Shown here: one piece after another, positions 1-6,500 of the stretch
How the letters are laid out: each line of letters starts with the position of its first letter
Position numbering within the stretch: the stretch's first letter is position 1
Source of the DNA: an uncultured Peptococcaceae bacterium
GTDB lineage: Bacteria; Bacillota; Peptococcia; Peptococcales; Peptococcaceae
Direction of reading: 5' to 3'
NCBI GenBank assembly: GCA_902496505.1
Contig: CABVBB010000032.1
Span: 1-10,558, forward strand
Length of the DNA stretch: 10,558 nucleotides
The notes under the pieces: generated by a model
Told to the model about the DNA's origin: nothing
Databases searched by the model: none
What the model saw: only the letters and a program-made list of their open reading frames with translations
Made by a program: the position numbers and the translations under genes

Positions 1-1578
1 CCAGACTTCGCCCATCCGCCAAATGACTGCTTTGGTCTTCGACCAGTCGACTTCGGGTAGATCGTTGCCGTTTTCATCTTTTTTGAGGACGGTGAAGCCC
101 CACTTGACCATTTCGATACCTTCAAACGTATCATCGCCGGCCAGCAGCGGGGACATGTGGAATTCTGGGCAGGTCTGGCCGTGGTCAGAAACAATGAAGA
201 TCGTCCAGCCATCATCGAGCATATCCAAATATCTGCCGATATAACGGTCGGTTTGTTTATAGACCTCGCGGAAGAGATCTTGGATCGTTTCCGCAGATAA
301 GGAAGAGTTGCCTCTCTTCAAGAACTGCACCAACATGTGGCCCTGCAGATCGATATTGTGGAAATGGGAGAAGACCATCTTGAAACCATATTCTTTCGTC
401 AGATAATGGATCGCATCAGCAGTCCATTCGGCAGCGGATTCCCAAGTAGCGCGCATGCAGTCGGTGACCAGCTGGATGTCTTGGCCGCCGCCCACTGAAC
501 AGGGCTGAGGATAACCGACGTTTTTGACGATTTCCGGCAGTAAAGATTTGGGATACCAAAGGGTATCATTGTGGAAGTCCATAGCGGAAGAGATCCACAT
601 TCTGATATGAGAACCATCCTCAGCCATTTCTAAGATGCGCATATTGCGGTTGACTTTGATCTTTTCGTCATTTTTCTCAAGGATCGCATCATCGATGACG
701 TCTTTGACATATTCGCCGGCTTTGAGAACGGCCAGCGGCTCAGATTCTTTTTTGCTGGTAAAGATCTGCATCGTGTCATAGATACCTTGTTCGTTTTTGA
801 GGATCAAGCAAGGGCGATGAATCAACCCTTTGGAATGGATCATGGTGCATTCCTTGGCATCGGCCGGGGCATTGGACCAACCAGAAGCGGGTTTGATCGG
901 GGAATAGATGACGTCCATCGGCAGCTTGCTCAAGACCTCGGCGTCGCTGGGGGCGATGACCGGTACAGCCCGACGGGTGCCGCCGCCGGTCAAGGTCGCC
1001 AAAACGTCTTCTTTTTCGCCTTCTTCAAACTCCATGCCGGTGATGAAGCAGGGCACATTGCTGTCAGTGGCTGCTTTGGCACGATATTTGACATCGGGAG
1101 TTTTTTCATCGGCGATCAAGATCTTTTCCGCTTCGACGACGGCATTACCGCAGTTGACGCCTTCAGGCTGAGTGCCGTCGATCACATAAAGGTTTTCGTT
1201 GTTGGAGCTTGGCGGCCAAGCGGAGCCTGCCCAATGCCAGACTAAAGTTTTGATGCCGGCTTCAGCGGTCACGTTCCACAGCTGTTCGGCCAAACAATTG
1301 CGGGAGTCGAAATTGTAGGTGGCTTCGCCAATAGCATCACCTTTCATGCTGAAGCTGTGTACGCTGTGTACAAAGGGGCTGGCGCCAGTAGCCAAGGTCG
1401 TCCACATCGGGGGCGTGACTGTCGGATGACCACCGATCATGGCCAGGTTATCTCTAGCGGCACCACGTCTTAAGAATTCTGACAAATTTGGCATAATACC
1501 CTCATCGAGATATTTCTGGGTGATTTTTGGGTCCATGCCGTCGATTCCCATGACAAATACTTTTCTTTCATCATTCAT
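1..1578 (-). CDS. Alkaline-phosphatase-superfamily phosphodiesterase/phosphatase, 3' end outside the window
   Basis: The reading frame is open from an ATG at 1578 down to base 1, giving 526 codons without a stop; the C-terminus is missing. Residues match the two-metal site of the alkaline phosphatase superfamily (nucleotide pyrophosphatase/phosphodiesterase branch). These are D13 in GIDGMDP, the probable nucleophile T55 in PTVTPPMWTTLATG, D410 and H414 in HNIDLQGHM, D465 and H466 in VSDHGQ, and H474 in EFHM. Members of this family hydrolyse phosphomonoesters, phosphodiesters or pyrophosphates through a covalent phospho-Thr/Ser; the substrate here cannot be read from the sequence. No signal peptide is visible (MNDERKVFVMGIDG runs straight into the first strand), so a cytoplasmic enzyme is likely. 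The start is supported by GAGGAGTG 8 bases upstream. It is transcribed alone from the promoter at 1635-1663. Confidence is high for the superfamily and low for the exact reaction. Confidence 0.9.
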   Translation of the reverse strand, partial: MNDERKVFVMGIDGMDPKITQKYLDEGIMPNLSEFLRRGAARDNLAMIGGHPTVTPPMWTTLATGASPFVHSVHSFSMKGDAIGEATYNFDSRNCLAEQLWNVTAEAGIKTLVWHWAGSAWPPSSNNENLYVIDGTQPEGVNCGNAVVEAEKILIADEKTPDVKYRAKAATDSNVPCFITGMEFEEGEKEDVLATLTGGGTRRAVPVIAPSDAEVLSKLPMDVIYSPIKPASGWSNAPADAKECTMIHSKGLIHRPCLILKNEQGIYDTMQIFTSKKESEPLAVLKAGEYVKDVIDDAILEKNDEKIKVNRNMRILEMAEDGSHIRMWISSAMDFHNDTLWYPKSLLPEIVKNVGYPQPCSVGGGQDIQLVTDCMRATWESAAEWTADAIHYLTKEYGFKMVFSHFHNIDLQGHMLVQFLKRGNSSLSAETIQDLFREVYKQTDRYIGRYLDMLDDGWTIFIVSDHGQTCPEFHMSPLLAGDDTFEGIEMVKWGFTVLKKDENGNDLPEVDWSKTKAVIWRMGEVW

Positions 1579-1586
1579 AAGATTAA

Positions 1587-1594
1587 CACTCCTC
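1587..1594 (-). promoter_or_regulatory. Ribosome-binding site of the phosphatase gene
   Basis: Reading the minus strand, GAGGAGTG lies 8 bases before the ATG at 1578. It fixes the start of the phosphatase, which has no other plausible in-frame start nearby. Confidence 0.75.
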
Positions 1595-1608
1595 AAAATA
1601 TAATTTTT

Positions 1609-1620
1609 TGTATCGATACA
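1609..1620. promoter_or_regulatory. Perfect palindrome TGTATCGATACA, candidate operator of the phosphatase gene
   Basis: This 12-bp perfect inverted repeat lies between the predicted transcription start (near 1628) and the ribosome-binding site of the phosphatase gene, at about +8 to +19. Short A/T-flanked palindromes at this position are typical of repressor operators, and the TGTAT/ATACA arms resemble sites of GntR-type regulators. The regulator identity is inference; none of that family is encoded in the window. Confidence 0.5.
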
Positions 1621-1634
1621 TTTAATATGATTTT

Positions 1635-1663
1635 ATTATAGATTGCCGCTTGTGAAAACGCAA
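1635..1663 (-). promoter_or_regulatory. Sigma-A type promoter of the phosphatase gene
   Basis: On the minus strand a perfect -10 TATAAT (1635-1640) is preceded after exactly 17 bases by TTGCGT (1658-1663), a partial match to TTGACA. Transcription would start near 1628, leaving a leader of about 50 bases that contains the TGTATCGATACA palindrome and the ribosome-binding site. Confidence 0.75.
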
Positions 1664-1749
1664 TAGCTTTGACCCATTCTACTGTTTGGCCTTTCCAACA
1701 GGGTGTGATCGATAAAACCGAACGCTTGAGAAAACCGCTGGATGACAGC

Positions 1750-1781
1750 AAAAAAGCCTGCGGACAGCGAGGTCTGCAGGC
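1750..1781 (-). terminator. Intrinsic terminator of the 321-aa unknown gene
   Basis: On the minus strand GCCTGCAGAC and GTCCGCAGGC form a 10-position stem with a single A-C mismatch and a 6-base loop, followed directly by six T. It lies 39 bases past the TGA at 1821 and upstream of the phosphatase promoter, separating the two same-strand genes into independent units. Confidence 0.85.
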
Positions 1782-1820
1782 ACAAACAAGGTATTCGTGG
1801 GAAGAGGCGTAGCGTTTCGG

Positions 1821-2786
1821 TCATTCTCCTAATAAAGCGCGGGCTTGCTCAGCCAGCGCGTCTTTGGTGGGCCAAGCGGTGTCAGATAGGCCGTCGGCGA
1901 TGGCGCGGACGGTCTCGGTGCGCGCTGGGGTCATTGGCAGAGGTTGAGCGAGATAGGCAGCGATCAGGGCTTCTCCTTCAGGGGATTGGAAAAGGCTGGT
2001 CACAGGGCCGCCGTCTAGGGCGGCGTGCAAAAGTTCATCTGCCGTGGGGCAGGGGAGCGCTTGCTGCAAACGGTCGAGCAGCTGGCCTTTTTCCAGGCAG
2101 GTCAGAGCGGAATAGGCGGGCAGGACGTGATTGCGCCAGCCTTCGGTGAGCAGCCATTCCTGGATCTCTGGCGTTTCGGGCTGGAGACGGTCAACAGCGT
2201 GGATACGGCCCCAGCCGCGGACTTTCTGGGCCAGGTCAAAAATGCGGGCATTGGCATCGGACCAGCTGCTGATGATGAACAGGGCAAACAGCGTGAATTC
2301 GTCATTAAGCGCCAAAGTGGTGATGACCTCTTGCAGGGCAGGCTCATTCTCTGTATTGAGCAGTTCTAATAGGGACAGGGCAAATTTGATGACCTCTGGA
2401 TGGCTGCTGGCGGTGAGCTGCTCGCAGGCGAAGCGGTAGAGCGGAGCAGCCGGCAGGGTGTCCCGATGTTCGTAGATCCAATTTTGCAGCGGGTCGATGT
2501 AGCTGAGCATGGTCTTGAATTCCCCCTGGGGGAAGAAATCATAGAGCTGGCGGAGCGCTTCCTCCGTCTGCCCATCGGCAATGAGCTGGACGACGGCAAA
2601 AAGCGGGCTGGCATCGTTTTCGCCGGGGCTTACATGATAGCATAAGATGCCGTCCATAGCGCCATCGGCAAAAGTCAGTGTATCGGGGTCAGTAGATTTG
2701 GGCAGAGAAAAATCTTCCGGCAGAACGCCTTCGGAGTTCAAATTTTGGCGGATCAGGGTATAAATAGATTGAGGAGCAGTTGACAT
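1821..2786 (-). CDS. Protein of unknown function, 321 aa, probably helical
   Basis: I do not recognise a characterised family. The protein has no signal peptide or membrane segment, is rich in Leu, Ala and Glu, and reads as a string of amphipathic helices, possibly helical-repeat-like. The most conserved-looking block is roughly residues 195-240, with GWGRIHAVDRLQPET followed by IQEWLLTEGWRN and a PAYSALTC stretch. Some database relatives of such proteins may carry a 'limonene hydroxylase' label; I recall this only vaguely and would not trust it as function. The ATG at 2786 is chosen because AGGAGG sits 8 bases upstream (2795-2800). In-frame ATGs further upstream (for example 2810 and 2909) lack a good site, and using them would put the AGGAGG inside the coding sequence. 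It ends at a strong terminator and is divergent from mutT across 115 bp, so it is probably monocistronic. Confidence 0.8.
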   Translation of the reverse strand: MSTAPQSIYTLIRQNLNSEGVLPEDFSLPKSTDPDTLTFADGAMDGILCYHVSPGENDASPLFAVVQLIADGQTEEALRQLYDFFPQGEFKTMLSYIDPLQNWIYEHRDTLPAAPLYRFACEQLTASSHPEVIKFALSLLELLNTENEPALQEVITTLALNDEFTLFALFIISSWSDANARIFDLAQKVRGWGRIHAVDRLQPETPEIQEWLLTEGWRNHVLPAYSALTCLEKGQLLDRLQQALPCPTADELLHAALDGGPVTSLFQSPEGEALIAAYLAQPLPMTPARTETVRAIADGLSDTAWPTKDALAEQARALLGE

Positions 2787-2789
2787 AAG

Positions 2790-2800
2790 AGGAGCCTCCT
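2790..2800 (-). promoter_or_regulatory. Ribosome-binding site of the unknown gene, inside an odd palindrome
   Basis: On the minus strand the site reads AGGAGGCTCCT, where AGGAG and CTCCT are inverted around one base. AGGAGG decides the ATG at 2786. A four-pair hairpin (AGGA/TCCT) could form over the site, but it would be weak. Confidence 0.6.
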
Positions 2801-2822
2801 TTTTATTCATCAGACTGCTTCC

Positions 2823-2851
2823 AATGTAACACATCAGCTGCTTAAAGGGAA
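2823..2851 (-). promoter_or_regulatory. Possible extended -10 promoter of the unknown gene
   Basis: On the minus strand TACATT (2823-2828) is preceded by TG one base upstream, giving an extended -10. At 17 bases spacing lies TTCCCT (2846-2851), a poor -35. It is the best candidate in the divergent 115-bp gap but not strong. Confidence 0.35.
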
Positions 2852-2857
2852 CTGTTT

Positions 2858-2875
2858 TTTGCGAGCAAACTTTGC
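2858..2875. repeat. Alternating inverted repeat TTTGC-GCAAA-TTTGC in the divergent gap
   Basis: TTTGC (2858-2862), GCAAA (2865-2869) and TTTGC (2871-2875) form two overlapping inverted repeats sharing the middle arm. They lie between the divergent unknown gene and mutT, just upstream of the candidate -35 of the former. This could be a protein-binding site or chance; no known operator is recognised. Confidence 0.3.
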
Positions 2876-2901
2876 GCAGCGGGCAAAAAGGAGCGATAAC
2901 G

Positions 2902-3303
2902 ATGATCATTCAAGTGGCGGCAGCCATCATTCAGGATAAAGACGGGCGGATATTGATCGGGCAGCGGCCAGCAGCGCCTGGCGACAGTTGCGGCGGACTG
3001 TGGGAATTCCCCGGCGGCAAGGTAGAGGCTGGAGAAAGCCAGATGCAGTGTCTGGTACGGGAATGCTGGGAGGAATTGGCCCTGCCGATCCAAGTGGGCG
3101 AGCTTTACGAGCGGGTATGCCATACTTATCCGGAACGGACGGTGGAAGTCAGCTTTTGGCGGGCCCTTGCAGAAAACAGCGAAGCTAAGGCGCAGGTCCA
3201 TACGGCGCTGCGCTGGGTAAGACCCCAGGAACTGGGCGCGTATACCTTCTGCCCGGCAAATGCCGGTGTGGTGGCGCGGCTGCAGGCAGAGACACAAAAG
3301 TAG
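2902..3303 (+). CDS. mutT: MutT-type Nudix hydrolase (probable 8-oxo-dGTP diphosphatase)
   Basis: This 133-aa protein carries a full Nudix box at residues 39-61: G39, E45, then R53-E54 and E57-E58, the glutamates that bind Mg2+. The final consensus Gly is Ala (A60). The preceding GLWEFPGGK and the first strand MIIQVAAAIIQDKDGR are typical of the MutT branch, and length is standard. MutT enzymes convert 8-oxo-dGTP to the monophosphate and so prevent A:T to C:G mutations; other Nudix substrates such as CTP or dNTP variants cannot be excluded. The start at 2902 is favoured over an in-frame ATG at 2872 because AAGGAG lies 8 bases before it and the protein then begins with the conserved first strand. 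No clear promoter or terminator is seen, although a weak hairpin follows at 3316-3348. Confidence 0.9.
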   Translation: MIIQVAAAIIQDKDGRILIGQRPAAPGDSCGGLWEFPGGKVEAGESQMQCLVRECWEELALPIQVGELYERVCHTYPERTVEVSFWRALAENSEAKAQVHTALRWVRPQELGAYTFCPANAGVVARLQAETQK

Positions 3304-3315
3304 GGATAAAAAATA

Positions 3316-3348
3316 GGTCAGCGCTTAAAAAATGATTTTTTTGTGACC
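3316..3348 (+). terminator. Weak hairpin after mutT, possible terminator
   Basis: GGTCA (3316-3320) can pair with TGACC (3344-3348), enclosing an AAAAAA/TTTTTT stem (3327-3332 with 3336-3341). The stem is A/T-rich in its centre and no U-tract follows the closing arm, so termination would be inefficient at best. It starts 13 bases after the mutT stop. Confidence 0.25.
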
Positions 3349-3457
3349 GCAGTTTGGCCGCAGATCATTAGCGGCATTTGGGGAGCACGCAGGGCGCAGG
3401 CCGCTGAGCGGGCGGACTTAGGAGTTGCGGTAAGGAAAAGTGAAAGGTAACACAAAC

Positions 3458-3486
3458 AAATTTTGTGGCCGGAAGAAGCAAAATTT
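3458..3486. repeat. Inverted repeat AAATTTTG/CAAAATTT upstream of the surface-protein promoter
   Basis: AAATTTTG (3458-3465) and CAAAATTT (3479-3486) are exact inverted copies separated by 13 bases, and the downstream arm ends one base before the -35 box. The left arm is also part of the odd palindrome ACAAATTTTGT (3456-3466). The position fits a regulator site or an A/T-rich UP-like element; which one is not decided by sequence. Confidence 0.45.
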
Positions 3487-3487
3487 C

Positions 3488-3516
3488 GTGACAAAATAAG
3501 GCGAAAAGGGTATGAT
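3488..3516 (+). promoter_or_regulatory. Strong sigma-A promoter of the surface-protein gene
   Basis: GTGACA (3488-3493; five of six bases of TTGACA) and TATGAT (3511-3516; five of six of TATAAT) are spaced by exactly 17 bases. Transcription should start near 3523, giving a leader of about 30 bases. The in-frame ATG at 3512 lies inside the -10 box and so cannot be translated from this promoter. Confidence 0.8.
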
Positions 3517-3537
3517 AATAGTATCGAGAACTTTATC

Positions 3538-3545
3538 AAAGGAGG
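3538..3545 (+). promoter_or_regulatory. Ribosome-binding site deciding the surface-protein start
   Basis: AAAGGAGG lies 8 bases before the ATG at 3554. The 8-bp palindrome AGGCGCCT (3543-3550) overlaps its end. Confidence 0.8.
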
Positions 3546-3553
3546 CGCCTAAA

Positions 3554-6500
3554 ATGAATCATCGCAAGAAAAAAATCGTAGCCACTTGCATGGTCGTTTA
3601 TATGGGAACATTGGCTTTGCCGCAGACACCTGCGCATGCGCACGAGAGTGACCAGACAGCCGTCATTCAGCCAGCAGGCGAACATGCCAGCATTCATACA
3701 GATCTAGAGATACCTACCACTACTGAGGAGCCCGCGCTCGTTCAGCCCAGCCTCGACGAAGCTGATACGCCGCAAACTGAGCCCAACACGACCGTGACAC
3801 CAGAGGAATTTCTGGAAGAGGAGAACGCTGGCGGGAACGATCCGCAGCCAGCAGGAGATCCAGACAGTGAAGAAGAAGAGTTGGAGCTGACAGAACCGAC
3901 TGAAGAAAATATGCAGCCCGATGGCATCAAAATCACCCCGACAGTGGGCATGATGTCTGCCTTAGCGGCGCAGCCCATAGTAGATCCCAGCCAGGATCTG
4001 GTGATCTCCGTAAAGGATGCTATTATGGTGCAGACGCCGACCAGCACGGGTCAATATGAATCCGGTGCAGCCGGCACTTACGAACCCGGCAAAGATTATG
4101 CGGCTGATGATAATGTCGTTACCGGCAAAAATGTGATCTATGATGTGGCCTTCAGTTTTGGCAGCACAGCAGAGACTAATTATGTGATCGACAAGATCGA
4201 GGTCATCTCTGTGGATGAAAATGGCAATGAGCTGGGGATTATGACGCCGATCTATTGGAATGACGGTGGTCAGACGGAGCAGAGCGCTGTGCTCAAAGAT
4301 ATCAAATGGGGGGCAGACAGCGGCTTTGTCACTGGCGGCACAGCCAAAATGAATTTGGCTGTCGAGCTGCCTGATGCAGTTTATTGGAATACGCAGATCG
4401 CGCCGCATATCAAGCTGGCGGCCTATATCGGCGAGAGCGTCGTAGAAAGCGACATCATCACACTGCCTGCGGTACGGCTGAGCAGCCAGGCCATCATGAA
4501 TCACCATTTTTCTCAAGGCGATCAGCAAAAGATCATTTATCACCAAGAGACCGATACCTTTACAGCTAGTTTCAACTTTTATACAGGTCTAGAGAAACAG
4601 GCTGATATCATCGGCCTGTTGGATCAGCCGCTTTATGGGACACAAACTTATTATTTCAATGTGCAGGCTCTTATGGATAAAGTGGATTATGCCGATCGGC
4701 TGACGGAGAGCTCCTTTACTGTTGAGCCAGGTCAGGGTATGGTGTTGGCAGAGGAGCAGGCGATCCAATACGATGCCGAGAAGCGGCTCTTAGCTGTGAC
4801 GATGCAGCCAAGTGACGGCCAGGCTCCGAAAAGCTGCGATACAAAAATTTATGTAGACCTGCTCCATAGCTGGGCTGGTGAAGAGCCGCACGGTCTGGAG
4901 CATCAGGTCAGTGTCTCCTTGGAGCCTCAGGAGGTAGCTTTTACAGAGTTTACGAATGAAGCATTGTATGTTCAAAAGCTGGGTGTAAAAACTACCGTGG
5001 CAGGTAATCTGTCCTGTCCGACTAATGCAGAAGCAGCGGAACAAATGCCCTGGTTTACCGAAAATATAGCAACAGTTGATAAAGAACGGGGTACGATCAG
5101 CCATGAAGTTTCCTTCCGCAATATGGGGCTTGAACAAAATGGCGAGATCACCATTTATCAGGTGCTGCCGCATAGAGTAGCTTATCTGGATGAAGGCGGT
5201 ACACTCATGCAGAGTATTGCTGATGAAGCAGCTACAGCAGTAGATGATGTGGAAGTGCTTTATGGCTGGTCAGAACAGCTGATGGCCATTGGTCAGAAGG
5301 GCAGCGGTGCACAGACCAACTTTCGTCAGCTGCAGCAAGGGCTGCAGGATGGAAGCATTCCCTTGATGAGTTACGAAGAACTCTTAGCACAGGGGCATTA
5401 TCCTAATATCAAAGCTTACCGCTTCCGCGCGCCAGAACTAGCTGAAAAACAGAAGGTCACCTACACCGTTGAAGGTGCTCGCTATGCACGACTGCCAGAG
5501 GGACAAATGGTGCGCCAGTCTATATGGCATGAGGGACGCATCATTTCTTTGGTCTCGTTACCCGTTCGCAATGAACCAGAATTGTTAAAAACGCTAGAAG
5601 CAGGCATGTATAAAGCGGTAGACAATATTCAAACAGTTGGCGGACAAAACTACCTTAATCTGGGTGCCACTAATAATAATGATCAGCGTATCCAGCGATT
5701 CCAGGCGATCAGTGTCGCTCACAGCGGAGCGCCTATCCAAGACTATTTTGGCAAACTAGCGTTGTCCATCGTTGATAGTCATGAAAATCCTTGTCAAACT
5801 ATTGATGATTACAGCCAAAGCTATGGCCTGCACTTACTGAGGCCAAAGGGTTATGTCAGCGGTGATGTGATTTTGGAAGAAGGCACGACTGTGACCTTTA
5901 CTTTACCAGAACAGCTGATGCCTTATCTGAGTGTTCGTGAGCCTTATATGATTTCCGATGGAGATAGATGCGATTTGGAGGTCAGCTTAGATCGGGAAAA
6001 TGGTCTGCTTATGCTGACCCTGCCTCAAGAGCTAGCGCTCAAGCAGGAAAACAAGGATGGCATCTATCTGACGATGCAGTTTGTCCAACCGGTGGATATG
6101 ATCCAGCTGAATAAAGGAACGCTGCAGACGCAGATCAACGGTACGATGCATCTGGAGCTCAAGGACAATAGCAAGATCATGAATGGTGATCGCAGGACTA
6201 TCAATGGGCAGTTGGGTCAAGAGGCAGATAATTATCTCAAACTTAACTATACGACCCATGATCCCTTGATGCTGCTGGCAGCTGATAAAGATAATCAAAT
6301 GCTGCGCTTGTCCGGTGATGGCATATATGCCAATGGCGAAGCGGTGACCTATGAAGGATGGGTGTTCAACACCACTAAAACGGTCAATAATTATTATGCG
6401 GCTTTCTCTGTGCCGACAGAACGATACAATATGGCTGCCAATGGCGAAGACAGTGCCAGTGACGGTTATATCAAAGCTCTTCAGGTGCAGAACGCTGAGG

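Larger units (their letters stand above)
3304..3487. other. Non-coding stretch between mutT and the surface-protein promoter
   Basis: No credible gene is seen on either strand. It holds three small hairpin candidates: 3316-3348, GCCGC/GCGGC at 3357-3375 and CCGC/GCGG at 3401-3411. None has the GC stem plus U-tract of a good terminator. GC-rich sequence in the middle gives way to an A/T-rich promoter region from about 3430. Confidence 0.5.

Noticed and set aside
787..1245. Open frame of 152 codons on the plus strand
   Set aside because: It is antisense to the phosphatase gene, which has all catalytic motifs across this stretch, and it has no ribosome-binding site or recognisable protein character.
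1636..1824. Minus-strand 62-codon frame between the unknown gene and the phosphatase
   Set aside because: It spans the intrinsic terminator and the phosphatase promoter and has no supporting signals.
2787..2909. Longer N-terminus for the 321-aa unknown protein
   Set aside because: The extra 41 codons would cover the divergent promoter region and the AGGAGG site that fits the ATG at 2786.
3318..3539. Minus-strand 73-codon frame in the gap after mutT
   Set aside because: It overlaps the strong promoter of the surface-protein gene, lacks a ribosome-binding site and resembles no protein.
3512..3553. Upstream ATG extending the surface protein by 14 residues
   Set aside because: The ATG is part of the -10 box and would precede the transcript; it would also place charged residues before a normal signal peptide. 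The AAAGGAGG supports 3554.
3962..4546. Minus-strand open frame of 194 codons inside the surface-protein gene
   Set aside because: It lies entirely opposite a continuous coding frame with a signal peptide and sorting signal, and has no initiation signals.
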